Shown here: one piece after another, positions 23,020 to 34,325 of the stretch
Numbering within the stretch: the stretch's first letter is position 1
Layout of the letters: every line of letters begins with the position of its first letter
Made by a program: the position numbers and the translations under genes
Origin: Endomychus coccineus
Lineage: Eukaryota > Arthropoda > Insecta > Coleoptera > Endomychidae
NCBI GenBank assembly: GCA_958510875.1
Contig: OY294068.1
Location: forward strand, 162,042,388-162,106,387
DNA: 64,000 nt
Reading direction: 5' to 3'
The notes under the pieces: generated by a model
What the model saw: the letters and a program-made list of their open reading frames with translations, nothing else
Database searches by the model: none
Told to the model about the DNA's origin: nothing

Positions 23020-23410
23020 TTACATTTTAAAAACTATTCCGACGACGTGTGTAAACCCTTCCAAGATATTACTTCGAGGGACTTCATGGTCTTCCACAAA
23101 TCTCAATAAATCATAATACCAAAGTTTGGGATGGTAGACTTCATCGGCACCTGATCCTGTCCTCATTGAATCCTTCACTTTTTTTTGATTCCTTTCGAAA
23201 ACTACTCCTTAAGTTACTAATTTTTTTGAGAACAGTTGACTTTGTACAAGAAGAATCGATTTCCTTCCATTTTTCTACCAATTTCAAATATGCCGCATCT
23301 TTCTTATCACGGTCGTGATAGTTTTTCGATTTCACAATCCACAGACACGGCTCACTATGATAAATCGCGATAAATTCCTCCACACACCTGTTTTCTATTT
23401 CGCGCGACAT
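23020..23410 (-). pseudogene. MADF-domain protein remnant with homopolymer frameshift
   Basis: Minus-strand ORF from 23410: FIAIYHSEPCLWIVKSKNYH, DAAYLKLVEKWKEI and KKISNLRSSFRKESKK match the MADF (Myb/SANT-like) DNA-binding domain. At a run of eight A (about 23178-23185) the frame ends after a few junk residues. The +1 shifted frame continues with the family's next block (TGSGADEVYHPKLWYYDLL, RFVEDHEVPRS) to a TAA at 23020. With seven A the two parts would be continuous, so a single-base indel or sequencing error explains the break. No BESS motif or further exon was found. It lies between two P-type MITEs and may be transposon-carried. Confidence 0.8.
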
Positions 23411-23612
23411 GGTGCACTCACACTAAAATTGTCCGACCGATAGCCCAACCCGACAGGCGACCGTGCCATACACACGTTCAGACTTGTCTTTGATTGCATC
23501 AGGCCGGCCGGATAAACGGACATATTTTTGAACTTTTGACAGGTCTGCCGGAATGTGTTTAGCCGGATTAATAAAGGAGTATAGTTGACAGACGGGAGGT
23601 GTACCTCGCGAA

Positions 23613-24194
23613 CACGGTCGTACATACAGGTCTGGGGACTCGTATGTTTGACATGGGTCTCTTACGCGTCGCCAAACTCGTAGTCCCTCGCTCAGCCAAT
23701 AGCTAGCGCTTGGATCTCGAAGTACGGCAACAATCACATTATTAATTAAAATAATTTTTCTCGTAACGCAATATTTACTATTCTGATTTGAGAGAGGAAT
23801 AGCACTGTTACTCTTGTCAAAATATATTACTCAGCTTAAAAATAACTTCTCCTTTTTCGTTATACATGACGCACACATAACCTCGTTAAAACGATTTCTA
23901 TCCGGAATCGCAAGCATCCACTTTTTTCGCATTTCCGCATCTTTCAGCACTTTAAAAACAGAAGTTTCTTGTTGTACACTTTTGTACCACGTTTTGCATT
24001 TCGGCACAATGCACAGTTTCGTAATTTGTTTCTAAAAACGCAGGTATTCCTTGTGTTTACAACTTAAGAATGACCGTTGTCAGAGAATACTCTCACGTGA
24101 CGTCTTTTGGTACTACGTGACAGTCGACGCTTAGCGGTCCCACTTCGCACATAGGAAACAGCCCCGAGTTTCCTGACCTGTATGTACGACCGTA
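23613..24194 (-). mobile_element. P-type MITE with THAP-finger remnant, copy 2, perfect 8-bp TSD
   Basis: The 582-bp element has ends CACGGTCGTACATACAGGTC and its inverse. It is flanked by identical CTCGCGAA at 23605-23612 and 24195-24202. An 8-bp duplication is the hallmark of the P superfamily. The minus strand (about 23890-24020) encodes the THAP finger remnant, as in copies 1 and 3. Without the rest of a transposase it must be moved in trans. Confidence 0.92.
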
Positions 24195-24649
24195 CTCGCG
24201 AACGAACTTGTGAATTGAACTATTGTTCAACGAATTTTTCCATCTTCATAAAGGCGTAAACAACTCAAACACTTTATTTAACAGATATTGTGGTTGCGCT
24301 GGCTGTGTCCTAGTATAAAATAACTCTGTATTATCTTAAAGCAATATTTATTCTTTCAATCTTCACACGACCTTAAGTACAATACAAGTTCAAATGTAAG
24401 AAATATTTCCTTTGGATTTTTAATACTGTGCATTCTGAATAAAACTTTTAAGCAATCAAAAATTTATGGACTAATATAAATAAGTAATTCTTTCTTCTTG
24501 TCAGATCACAAGTTTCATAGTTTCCACTTGCTATACAACATCAATAAACCGATAGGCTCATTCCCAATCGAACATTCATTGTAATCAGAAGAAATAAAAA
24601 AATCAAAGTGGAAACTTGGTTGTACCTGAACAAACAGTTCATTGATTAA
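24195..24649. other. 3' flank of TMEM87
   Basis: Likely 3' UTR of the minus-strand TMEM87 gene. TTTATT on the plus strand (AATAAA on the minus strand) occurs near 24272 and 24346. No other feature is supported. Confidence 0.4.
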
Positions 24650-27600
24650 TTACTGCATTTTCGAAACTTCAAATCTAGTGTTCACCATTTCCTCATCAGA
24701 GTCCAAAATGGGTAGAGCTGAGTCACTCTTGATATGGTCTTGCAACCATTGCAAATCATCATCAACAGATTGTGGTTTAGGTGTTGGTTTACTGTGATGT
24801 ACTCTAACTTTAACTCCATAGGCGTCGTTCACAAGTTGTGCTTCTTCTTCGTCATCTTCTGTATCTAACAGAGGAACGAAAGCATACCTTTGGTTATTGT
24901 TCGTTGGTCGCCACAGAATCATAATAACTAATAACAAAGCTGAGAATAATATGTGCCAATACGCTTCATCCAACCAAAGATCTTTCCAAACAGATAAACA
25001 GTTGACAAGCCTATGGGTTTTGATAGAATACAGCATGAAGAATATTGATGCAACAACAGAGAATATAAGCGTATTCGTAAAGTGTCGATACAATGACAAC
25101 TTGACTTCATTTCTTCTTAATCTTAATGTACGAGTGGTATTTACTAGAGCACTGAATATCCACCAACAAATCGCGGAATCTAATACCGCTAATGGAACAG
25201 AAGCTACTAATAGATCCTTACTCTGTTCATTCTTGGGGTGAATTATTCTCAAGTAAGCCTCCGAAGCAGCCAAGATGAAGTACAACAAACCAACACCTAC
25301 CACTCGATGTAACGTAGCCCCCAATCTCGGTTTAACAATTCCAAAACCTAAACTAACAATAACAACTAACATTCGAGCTAGCGTCCTCTTGGCACAAGAA
25401 ACCCATTCTGCAAAAAGCATCGCTCCTTGTACACGAATCCCGGAATTGTTTATGCTCTGATACTCTGCGTAAAATGTGGCTTTCTCCAACATTCCTAGAA
25501 GTATTACTCCGCCTATCCAGAATTGCACTCTCAACAAGTCCCGCCATTGCAAGAACGAAAAAACTAACCACAATAAACCCAATAGTACGTAGAACAAACA
25601 CATAAAACCATAAAAAGGTAATAACGGCCAATCAGCAGCCGACAGATAGCCATAGTCACTTTTCATCTCTATGTGAACGTGCACAACCACACTTGCATTG
25701 CTGGTTAGTTTCAAAGCCAGAATATAAAAGCCGTCGTGGGGTACTGCATAAATTGGATGCGATACATGATTTAAAGATTTTTCCTCTTTAGCTAAGGACA
25801 CTTCATCAATGGTAATATGTTCGTTGCATTTGTAGCTTTTGCTGAATTTATAAATATTAGAAGAATTTTCCGGTTTGCTATTCTTGATTACCTGAAATTA
25901 AAACAAAACCATCTCAATTCCATTCCATGAATGAGCGAAGAATATTTGATTAAAGAAACTATAATAAAGATTCTTGACCCAGGTAGGAATTATATATAAA
26001 TTCTCGGGAAATAGGTCACATTAATACTTATGCTTTATATTTTCTCATCGTTACGTACGTTTTGGTCTCACGACCATCATGAGAAGACTTATTATGAAAT
26101 TTTGAAAGAAGTTTTTTAAATCTCACAATCCAAATTTTTCAGATATTTACTACATGTTTCGAGGTCTACTAGTTACACCTCATTCTCAAGTATTATAAAA
26201 AATGGCTGCAAGAAAAGTATATATTTTTATTTGATAAAATATATATTTGTTTGTAATATAATTGTTAATGTTGTAAAAATTGAATTGTAATGATAAAAAT
26301 TGTTAATATAAATAGTAAAATAGTAATAATTAATAGATTGATAAAATTGTGACAGCTAATTGAGATTATTAAAATATTTAAATTACTTACATTCATATTA
26401 TAAGGCAATTAATTCTTTAGAATACATATTTGTCTATTATTAAAATTGATTATTCTTCAAGTTTCAGTATATTAAGTTACGTGATTGATTGTGAATATAG
26501 ATAAGAAAGGAAATTAATAAAATATTGTTGAAAAAATGTATACCGTACTTTGATTTTATCCTATGAATTTTAAATTTTAAGAAAGGTGGAGACATCTATT
26601 GGTAAAGTAAGAAGTTAAATATGAAACTTGAAGAATATTTGAATAGAGATGTTGAATGCTAAATCGGATTGTCATTGCAAATCACTTTTTATAAAACTCC
26701 AATTTTTTACTCTTTCATGTATGTACATCTATCAACTGGTGCTGAATATTAAAAACCACGAACACACTCACATTAAAAATAATATATTTCACAGATATGG
26801 AACCCGTATAAATGATAATATTCAAGTACCATTCTCACGTTTATCGGTTGGACAGATTTGTCATATTTATCGGCTATAATTATTTTGTGAATAAATATGA
26901 CAATCATCCATTGAAAATATTTAAAAATTTACTATACACATATTTACTAAAACATGCATTTTATTCCGTTAAGGAGTGCCTCAGTACCTAATTTCCAGTT
27001 TTCATTGTAAATTGAATGCTTTTAATTCGTGTTGTAATATTTATATTTAATTGTGTAAATGTTTCATGATAATTACCCTATATACTTTGTGCTTAATAAT
27101 TTATGTATTCAATTCTTAATGGAATTGATTTTTAATTGTTACTGACTAGTTTGATAAGATACTGCATGTCTTTGTACTGTGTTTTTATAAACGAATAAAT
27201 TGAAATTGGAAATTTTAAAATATGTATGCATCCACTGCATAGCAATTTTCAATATTCAAAGTCATTTCAAGAAATGTTTGAATAAGACTGAAACCAAAAT
27301 ATAACTCTCAAGTAACCACTTTCGAACCAGATGTTAAAGATTTATGAGGTAATAGAAAAAGGTCAGACCTTATTAGAAATTGCTATTTGAGCATTCTACC
27401 TAGAATATACTTTTAACATTATAAAGACGCATGTAGGAATTTGCAAGAGTGTTAATTAATTAAGTTAGTATAAATCTGACTTAGTGTCTGAATATCTGTC
27501 CTATGATTTACAGATTTGGAGTCACGTTTTATGTGAATCATCTCCAGAATAGATCTTTTATAATAATTGGTTTCCTTAGTTAAAATATTACCATTTTTGT

Positions 27601-30600
27601 AATCGAATTGATGGTTATAATCAAAGCAGTGTTTAGCAAGGGCGGTGGAATTTTCTAAGTTTTTGTTTCTTGTGCTATACTTATGGCTATACATTCTTTT
27701 TTGTAAATAATATTTAGAGATTCATGTATAAGTCCCATTGCAATCTAAACAATTTAATTTGTATACTGTGCGGGTTTGTTTATCTTTAGGTATTAAAGGT
27801 TTTAGATTTGAGAAATATTTTCCAACACAGTTAGTAGGCTTATGCGCGACATTTATATCATACTTTTTCAAACATTTCTTAATTTTCTCTGAGGTTCCCG
27901 GAATGTATGGTAATGTTATAAAATTGTCTGTATTACCTTTTATGTTATTTATATATGATGATCCATTATAGATTTTGTTTATTCTTTCTTTAATGATAGG
28001 ATTGAAAAATGTTTTTGGGTAGTCATTCATTTCCAGTGAACAATTTTCGGTTCTCCCCGGGACAATTTAATGTTTAAGACTGTTTATAACACTTTTTTAT
28101 AACATGTTGGTGCAACGGAATTGAAATGAAGATAACGTTGAGACCAAACTTCTTTAGTAATCCACGAAGTTTTCATTTTTCCATCTGCATCATGCCTAAT
28201 GTTCATATCTAGGAAATTTATGTTTTTGTTCACTTCTATTTCACAAGTAAATTGAAGTTTAGAGTGGAAATTGTCAAATTTAATACATACTGAATTTTAT
28301 CATTGGGAACACACATAAAGGAATTGTAGTATAGGAATCTTCCATCCCTAAAATCCCCAAGTTATAGAATGCGACCTTATTTCTATTAGTAATGTTATTA
28401 AGCATATATTGATAACTCATAACTGACCCACTAACAACATGTTTACTATTACACATTGATTAGCACAAGATAACCTTGACATACAGAACAGGGTATCTCG
28501 AGGTAGTTATTGAGGAATCGATGTATATGCTAAGACTAGATTAACTAGGACATAATAACAATAACATCACATTAGATTATTATATATATCATAAGTAGAA
28601 CATAGGATATAATAGATTGTAATCAGTAATAATTGTACTTTAGTATTTGTACTAGTATGTATTTGGTAGAGCAAGACATTAAGTCCGTAATGACGTCGAG
28701 CTCTACATTAAGTAAAGTATAGCTTTTAAAAGTGTTGTGTTTCTAATTCCTATGCCTCCACCAGGACCACAGGTCAGTTTAGGGCAAACCGCCCAACTTT
28801 AAGAGTTGATCCCCACAGAATATCTACATACTGTTGGAAAAATACGGGTTGAAAATCTAATTAATTTATAACAGATTCCTCTAGGCATTCCATAGCAAGG
28901 TTAGCAATAGTAGCTGAAATAGGAGATTCCATTGCGCTGCCGAATATTTGTCCAAAATATTGCTCACCGTATTGAAAATAAGTGCATTCTAAGCAAAACT
29001 GTACTGCATTTATAAACTTCGATTGATCTAGAGGTGTGTGGTCTGTAATATCTGCCTTTGTTGACCTGAACTCGCATTTACTAACAGTGGATTCTTGATA
29101 TATTATACTTATAACATTGAGGTGTTACAATTTCGATTATTCGTGTTTCTGTTCTGGCGACGTGGGCATTTTAATCGAAATTGGTGCGATAAAGACGCTT
29201 TGTGTTAATACAATTAGTTTTAAGTAATCCGGTTTTAGACATAATAAGTCTTCGGTTGATGGTCGTGAGACCAAAACGTACGTAAAGACGAGAAAATATA
29301 TATAAAGCATAAGTGTTAATGTGACCTATTTCCCGAGAATTTATATATAATTAAAGAAACTGGTAAATTGTTAGTTTTTCCAAATGGTGGCAAACCTTAA
29401 CTACTAAGTGAAGACATTGGCTAAAAATTTGGGCTTTGGAGGAAAAACTTTTTTGATGCCAAAATATGTGATGTAACTGGCTGCATCTCAAATAGTGGAA
29501 GAAACCAAACTGACACAATTTCTCTTTGGGCCAGAAGATATTGGAGTAGGTACATGGCAAAATTAAAACTTAAAATGACTTGAAATCTATTTTAAAAATA
29601 AACAGATTGTCTGTCAACATTTCATTGAAGTTGTTTATTGCAATTCTAGAATAACTGATTTTACAAAATTAATTGAACATCATGAAACTTACATCTTCAG
29701 CCTTGGCAAGAGCTGCAGTATAATCCCAACACCTTAATGGAACTATGGCTACATCAACGTTCAACTCCTCTCCAGCATGATTACAGGAAACTAGAATGAA
29801 ATGGAATATTTGAACAATTAATATTATATTCATAGCAGAAAAAGCAATTAAAACGTCTATAATTTGATATAATTCAGTTTTACTTTAATTTCAAGATTAT
29901 GAAATTTTGAGATTCAAAATAAATATATGAATTAGAACTCAGCAGGTATTCTTATATACTCTTGCTGAATTTCACTTGACCCATAATGTGAGAATCTAAA
30001 ATGATGGTGACTGAATAATTTTGTGTGAGTAGTAATTCAAATTGTAAGTTCCAGATGAGTATCTACTTAGATTTAAAAAATTGAATTTCATGAGAAAAAT
30101 AAAATTTTGCATCAATATATTGCTTAGGCATATACATACTCAAGCATTAAACTTGATAGTTAAACTATGAGTGTCCATCCCAACAAAATATTCTAAATGC
30201 TTGAATTTTCGCTTGCTTTATATCATATTATAGGCGTTTGGTACATTCTTAAAGTTTAAAAGCAATTAAATGTTCTACATACCTACCACCAGTGAGAATT
30301 TGTAACTATGAAGAAAATGTGAACATGTAAAATTTCTACATAAATGATGTAAGATAGGAAACTAACTGACTTAATATGATGTGGTTATTCTAATTGAATT
30401 CGAGTCACTAACTCCATATAAAGGAGTCATAAATGTAATATATTACCGAAATAATAATATATTACCACAATTTATACTGAGATGAAGGAATAATTACTCA
30501 CTTTGAACAAATGTTTGAGCCCCTTTATATAAACTCTTCTGTAGTGTCAAATAACTGAACCCCTAAAAAGATTGTCATGAATAAGTGGATATGTAAATTA

Positions 30601-30727
30601 ACACCTAAGGAGAACATATACTTACATCGATTGTTAAATTATAATCCCATTTTCCCTCTTCTAAAAAACAAATCGCTTTGGATACAAATACAGCTAAGAA
30701 TATGAAGAATTGAAAGTCGAAATACAT
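24650..30727 (-). CDS. TMEM87: TMEM87 family Golgi seven-transmembrane protein
   Basis: Four exons, 30727-30626, 30562-30502, 29790-29693 and 25879-24650, join in phase to give 496 aa. TMEM87A/B are Golgi proteins with a luminal GOLD-like domain and a Lung_7-TM_R seven-helix core, linked to retrograde endosome-to-Golgi transport and to ion-channel or cargo roles. Residues 1-23 form a signal peptide. The luminal part includes LRCWDYTAALAKAED. The core matches human TMEM87A closely: [20 protein letters not shown] there is QWRDLLRVQFWIGGVILLGM here. KRTLARMLVVIVSLGFGIVK, LRRNEVKLSLYRHFTNTLIF and WRPTNNNQRYAF also match. The C-terminus LDSDEEMVNTRFEVSKMQ matches the family end. Exon 4 must use the acceptor at TAG/CAA (25879), because the stronger TTTCAG 14 bases upstream would put a TAG in frame. 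Intron 3 is filled by a Penelope-like element and a LINE. Confidence 0.96.
26640..27230 (+). mobile_element. LINE 3' end (jockey/CR1-like), truncated
   Basis: Plus-strand reading gives the C-terminal tail typical of LINE ORF2: HTHIKNNIFHRYGTRINDN, then NYFVNKYDNHPLKIFKNLL and LKHAFYSVKECL. An AT-rich 3' UTR follows. It lacks RT and endonuclease domains and sits inside Penelope-like element 1. Confidence 0.65.
28330..28850. other. Insertion of unknown origin within Penelope element 1
   Basis: This stretch interrupts the RT region of the Penelope element. GACTGACC-like and GGTCAGTT phrases occur near its two ends, and it has some features of a solo LTR (a 3' part rich in CACCAGGACCACAGG). No coding sequence, primer-binding site or clear duplication could be established. 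Confidence 0.3.
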
Positions 30728-31590
30728 ATTTCAAAATCTATCCATTAAATCCATTTAACGTTATATTACTCATGAGGTTTCCAACTTTTCAAATATGTCG
30801 CTTCTATTTGCTATTGATGTTGATTCTCTAATTTCGTAATAAAATCATCAACATGAAATAAGCAAAGGGATAAGCAGGATGCAGGAAATTCGAGGAAATA
30901 AGTTTGATTAGTGGTTATCAAGTCTAAGACACAGAACAACTACGTATTTAAATTGTTCTGTTATCTGTTGTTTTTACCATAGCATAATACATCTATTGTT
31001 CTCACCTACGTCCAAGATTACGAATATCTACGATGCTCGATGCTGGCTTTGGAACGGCAACATACCATAGATGACATTAGAACCATGGATGTTTTTACAA
31101 TGACATCGATAGTCTAGGAGAAAAAGGATTACCCTGGTTGTCCACGGTACAATTACTTTCAAGCGTAATCAGCTGTATCTACATGTTATAGTTGTTGTCT
31201 TCTGTGATTGATCTACATAGTACCTACAAAGTACATACAATTGGGAAAGTAAACTAGTGTCTGAGGAGCTGAGAGCATTTTTGATAATTATTCAAGTGCA
31301 AAGTATGTTGGAAATAATATCTATAGACCCAACTGTTGAATAAATACCTAGACCGTTAATTTTTTCAGTTTTTCGTTACAAGATTTCATAATCATGCTAA
31401 CAATTCGATAAGGTTATGGAGATTGGGGTCAGTGTAACAAATTGATCTAGAATCAAGTACTTTCATACTGCATCCTACAACCATAATACTAGATAATCTA
31501 GATATGTATTTCTGTAACTAAGATATCATCCTCAGTAAACCAAATTAAGTAGACTACGCAGTAGATTCTATAGAAAATATAACCCAGTAC
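30728..31590. other. 5' flank of TMEM87, no gene seen
   Basis: Upstream region of TMEM87, on the TMEM87 side of the divergent TMEM87/PSMD10 pair. It presumably contains the TMEM87 promoter and 5' UTR. I see no reliable core-promoter motif or ORF. Confidence 0.35.
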
Positions 31591-32725
31591 CACGGTCGTA
31601 TATACTGGTCTGGGAACTCGCGGCTGTTTCCTATGTGAGAAGTGAGTCCGCTAAGCGGTATCTGTTGCATAGTACCATAGGGTGGTGCATGAGTCGAGGA
31701 ATGATCTCTGGCACGTATACGACCGTGTTCTCTGGCAACTGTCATTGTCGACTTGTAAACACAAGGAATACCGGCGTTTTTAGAAAAAAGTTACGAAACC
31801 GTGCATTGTGCCGAAATGCAAAACGGGGTACAAAAGTGTAAAGCAAGAAACTTCTGTTTTTAAAGTGCCGAAAGATGCGGAAATGCGAAAAAAGTGGATG
31901 CTGATTCCGGATAGATAGATAGATTTTTATTTGTTCCTAGATTACAAAGTAATATTGACCCAATGGGTATAGAACACGTCAAAATTATAATTAATTGAAT
32001 TAATAACTAAGTCTACTGAGTGGTGTTCCAAAATTTAATTGTTGCTTTCAGAGTATAATTTCATCTATAAAATACTCCTCCATACTGTAATATACTTTTT
32101 TCAACAAATATGAGCTTAATTTCTTTTTAAATAATTTTATTGGTAGATTACGGTAGATTACCGGGATTTTATTAAAGATTTTGATCACCATATAAGTCAC
32201 ATTCTTTTGTAAATATGACCATTTGAATCTGACAGGTAAGTAATTGTCTCTCTGTCTTGTATCATATTCATGCAACTGCTCGACTCTATCTATTATATCT
32301 TTATTATTCATAACAAAGAGGATGGATTCTATAATGTATAAACCATATAATGTGTGTACATTCTCCGATCGGAATAAGTTCTTACAACTCTGCAAATAAG
32401 GCAAGTTGAATATGAATCTTATGCATTTTTTTTGGAAGATAAAAATTCGTTTTAACGAAGTCTTTTATGTGTGCGAGCATGTATAACGAAAAAGGGGAAG
32501 TTATTTTTAAGGTGAGTAATACATTTTGACAAGAGTAACAGTTATATTCCTCTCTCAAATCAGCATAGTAAATATTGCGTTACGAGAAAAATTATTTTAC
32601 TTAATAATGTGATAACAACGTACTTCGATCCAAGCGCTAGCTGGTGGCTGAGCGAGGGACCACGAGTTTGGCGACATGTAAGAGACTCATGTCAAACATA
32701 GAGTTCCCAGACCTGTATCTACGAC
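31591..32725 (+). mobile_element. P-type MITE with THAP-finger remnant, copy 3, split by a LINE
   Basis: The left end is CACGGTCGTATATACTGGTC and the right end carries CCAGACCTGTATCTACGAC, both diverged versions of the family ends. Plus-strand 31800-31915 encodes the THAP finger remnant (PKCKTGYKSVKQETSVFKVP, then KDAEMRKKWM). The finger frame is cut at 31918 by the LINE at 31913-32437 and resumes after it. The element separates TMEM87 from PSMD10. Confidence 0.8.
31913..32437 (-). mobile_element. Truncated LINE 3' end inside P-type MITE copy 3
   Basis: The minus-strand ORF 32404-32048 has the LINE ORF2 C-terminal pattern: LHEYDTRQRDNYLPVRF, then KIFNKIPVIYRNLPIKLFKK and KKVYYSMEEYF. The 3' end is a short (TCTA)n repeat at 31913-31926, read on the minus strand. 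Only the tail of the protein is present. Confidence 0.7.
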
Positions 32726-32914
32726 AACATTAATAACTTCAGTAACTAACACATTTTCTCTAGTTTAAGCGCCCTTGTTCAGTAACTACAACGATCAAGA
32801 TCAAATTACTAAAGATAAAATAGTTTTTTCTATGGACAATCGGCACAAATCGTTTGAGATTGTACTGTGGAGGTAAACATTTCATCGTTATCTACTACTT
32901 TCAATTTGAAAATA
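32726..32914. other. 5' flank of PSMD10
   Basis: Short upstream region of the PSMD10 ATG. It presumably holds the promoter and 5' UTR. It abuts the right end of P-type MITE copy 3. Confidence 0.35.
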
Positions 32915-34087
32915 ATGTCAACTTCACAAACTATATACGAATCTGCACATAGGGGTGATTTTGATTTAATTAGAGACAAATTAGAAGAAGAGCCTAAGTT
33001 ACTTCTTCAACCAGATGATGTGAGTAAGCATCTTAAAAGTTTGTTCATATATTAATATCGTAGCCAATTTATATGTATACAAAATTTACAGTGTAAAAGA
33101 ATACTACTTCATTGGGCATGTGTTGGTGGGAACTTGAAATTGGTTTCTTATTTGGTGGATCTGGGATCACCTGTGGACCCTCAAGATGATACAGAAACCA
33201 CTCCTTTAGTTCTAGCAAGTTCTGCTGGTCATCTTGCTGTTGTAAGATTGTTGATTCAACATGGGGCTGCTGTCAATCAAAAAACTAATACTGGACATTC
33301 TTCTCTTCAATATGCTGCATCGAAAGGATGGTTAGAGGTAAAAATAAATTGTGTTTTAAATTTATTCAGACAATTCAGGAATGCTTCAGATACAGATCAT
33401 TCATTGTAGAGGAATCATTATTCATTACTTAATAAAGTCAACACAGACCTAGTATATTTGGCCTATGAGTAGTTATTGAGTTTTTTTTAACACAATGGAT
33501 TCAATTGTTTGAGTATGTATGTCCATTTCCAAGATAAAATGAGCTTGAACAATGGGCGGCATGTATATTTCTTGATACTTGCTTCGATTTACTGTTCAGT
33601 GTGTAATGTTGAATTACTAATCTTGTGAAACTGTTAAGAAATTCACCTGCTGATCATTGAATACTAAGTGCTCATTTTTGAAGGTGAATAACATTAATTT
33701 ATGATCTGATCTTGAAATTATATTTGTGATGTGGGAATGTGTTGATTCCAAACTTCTTAATTTCAGATTTGTACTGAATTAGTTGAAAACAAAGCAGATA
33801 TAAACATAATTGATAACAGATGTGCCACCCCGCTACATAGAGCTGCTTCAAAGGGAAATTTGGAAATCGTTAGATTCTTCCTTAGCTTTCAAGATAGAAT
33901 TAAAGTAGATGCAAAAGATATCTATGGAAATACACCCCTACATTTAGCTTGTGAGGAAGATCGTCAGGAAGAAGCCAAATTACTTATTTTAAACGGAGGA
34001 AATTTAGAAACAAGAAATTCTGAACATAAAACTCCATTGGACTTATGTACCGTCAAATTATATAAAATACTTACAAATAAATTATAA
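32915..34087 (+). CDS. PSMD10: Gankyrin, 26S proteasome assembly chaperone (PSMD10)
   Basis: Three in-phase exons (32915-33019, 33092-33337, 33767-34087) encode 223 aa; human gankyrin has 226. Gankyrin is an all-ankyrin-repeat protein that binds the C-terminus of the ATPase PSMC4/Rpt3 and chaperones assembly of the 19S base. Ankyrin repeats run through the whole protein: LLHWACVGGNLKLVSYLVDL, TTPLVLASSAGHLAVVRLLI, HSSLQYAASKGWLE, ATPLHRAASKGNLEIVRFFL and NTPLHLACEEDRQEEAKLLI. The last two match the human protein closely (GNTPLHLACDEERVEEAKLL). The ATG at 32915 gives the family length; a longer frame upstream has only a GTG. An AATAAA hexamer overlaps the stop region. Confidence 0.97.
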
Positions 34088-34325
34088 AAGATTTAAATGT
34101 TTTTTTTCTATATCTTCTACCAAAAACTTAACAAAACATATGAGTATAAGTATCAAAAAGATATTAGGTTATGTTTGGGGTTTGGAAAGCTTGAGTTGGA
34201 AAATAATCGTCATTGCATGTGGATACATCAAATGCAAAACTAGAGGGAATTTTTGACAGCTTATATTTTTATCAGGGTATGTTCAGTGGTCATACACAAT
34301 CTGGCAACGTTGCGTTACTGTCATA

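Larger units (their letters stand above)
25965..29350 (-). mobile_element. Penelope-like element 1 (in TMEM87 intron 3), decayed
   Basis: Terminal repeats lie at 25965-26135 and, inverted, at 29225-29350. They share GGTCTCACGACCATCAT and GTTACGTACG blocks. Minus-strand coding pieces in order: AMESPISATIANLAMECLEE (RT, about 28900-28970), INFLDMNIRHDADGKMK (about 28160-28230), and DYPKTFFNPIIKER to CVGKYFSNLKP (28030-27722). The last is ALAKHCFDYNHQFDYKN with a C-terminal GIY-YIG-type region (27694-27452). The copy is broken by a LINE (26640-27230) and by about 0.5 kb of other DNA (28330-28850). Its hammerhead cores are mutated. Confidence 0.85.

Noticed and set aside
23395..23737. Two overlapping minus-strand frames of 76 and 104 aa
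   Set aside because: They run through the end of P-type MITE copy 2 and its flank; no family resemblance in either frame.
25893..25893. TMEM87 exon 4 starting at the TTTCAG acceptor
   Set aside because: That start places a TAG in frame after a few codons; only the acceptor ending at 25880 joins exon 3 in phase.
28330..28850. Solo LTR of a retrotransposon
   Set aside because: Some LTR-like texture, but no confirmed TG...CA ends, target duplication or primer-binding site.
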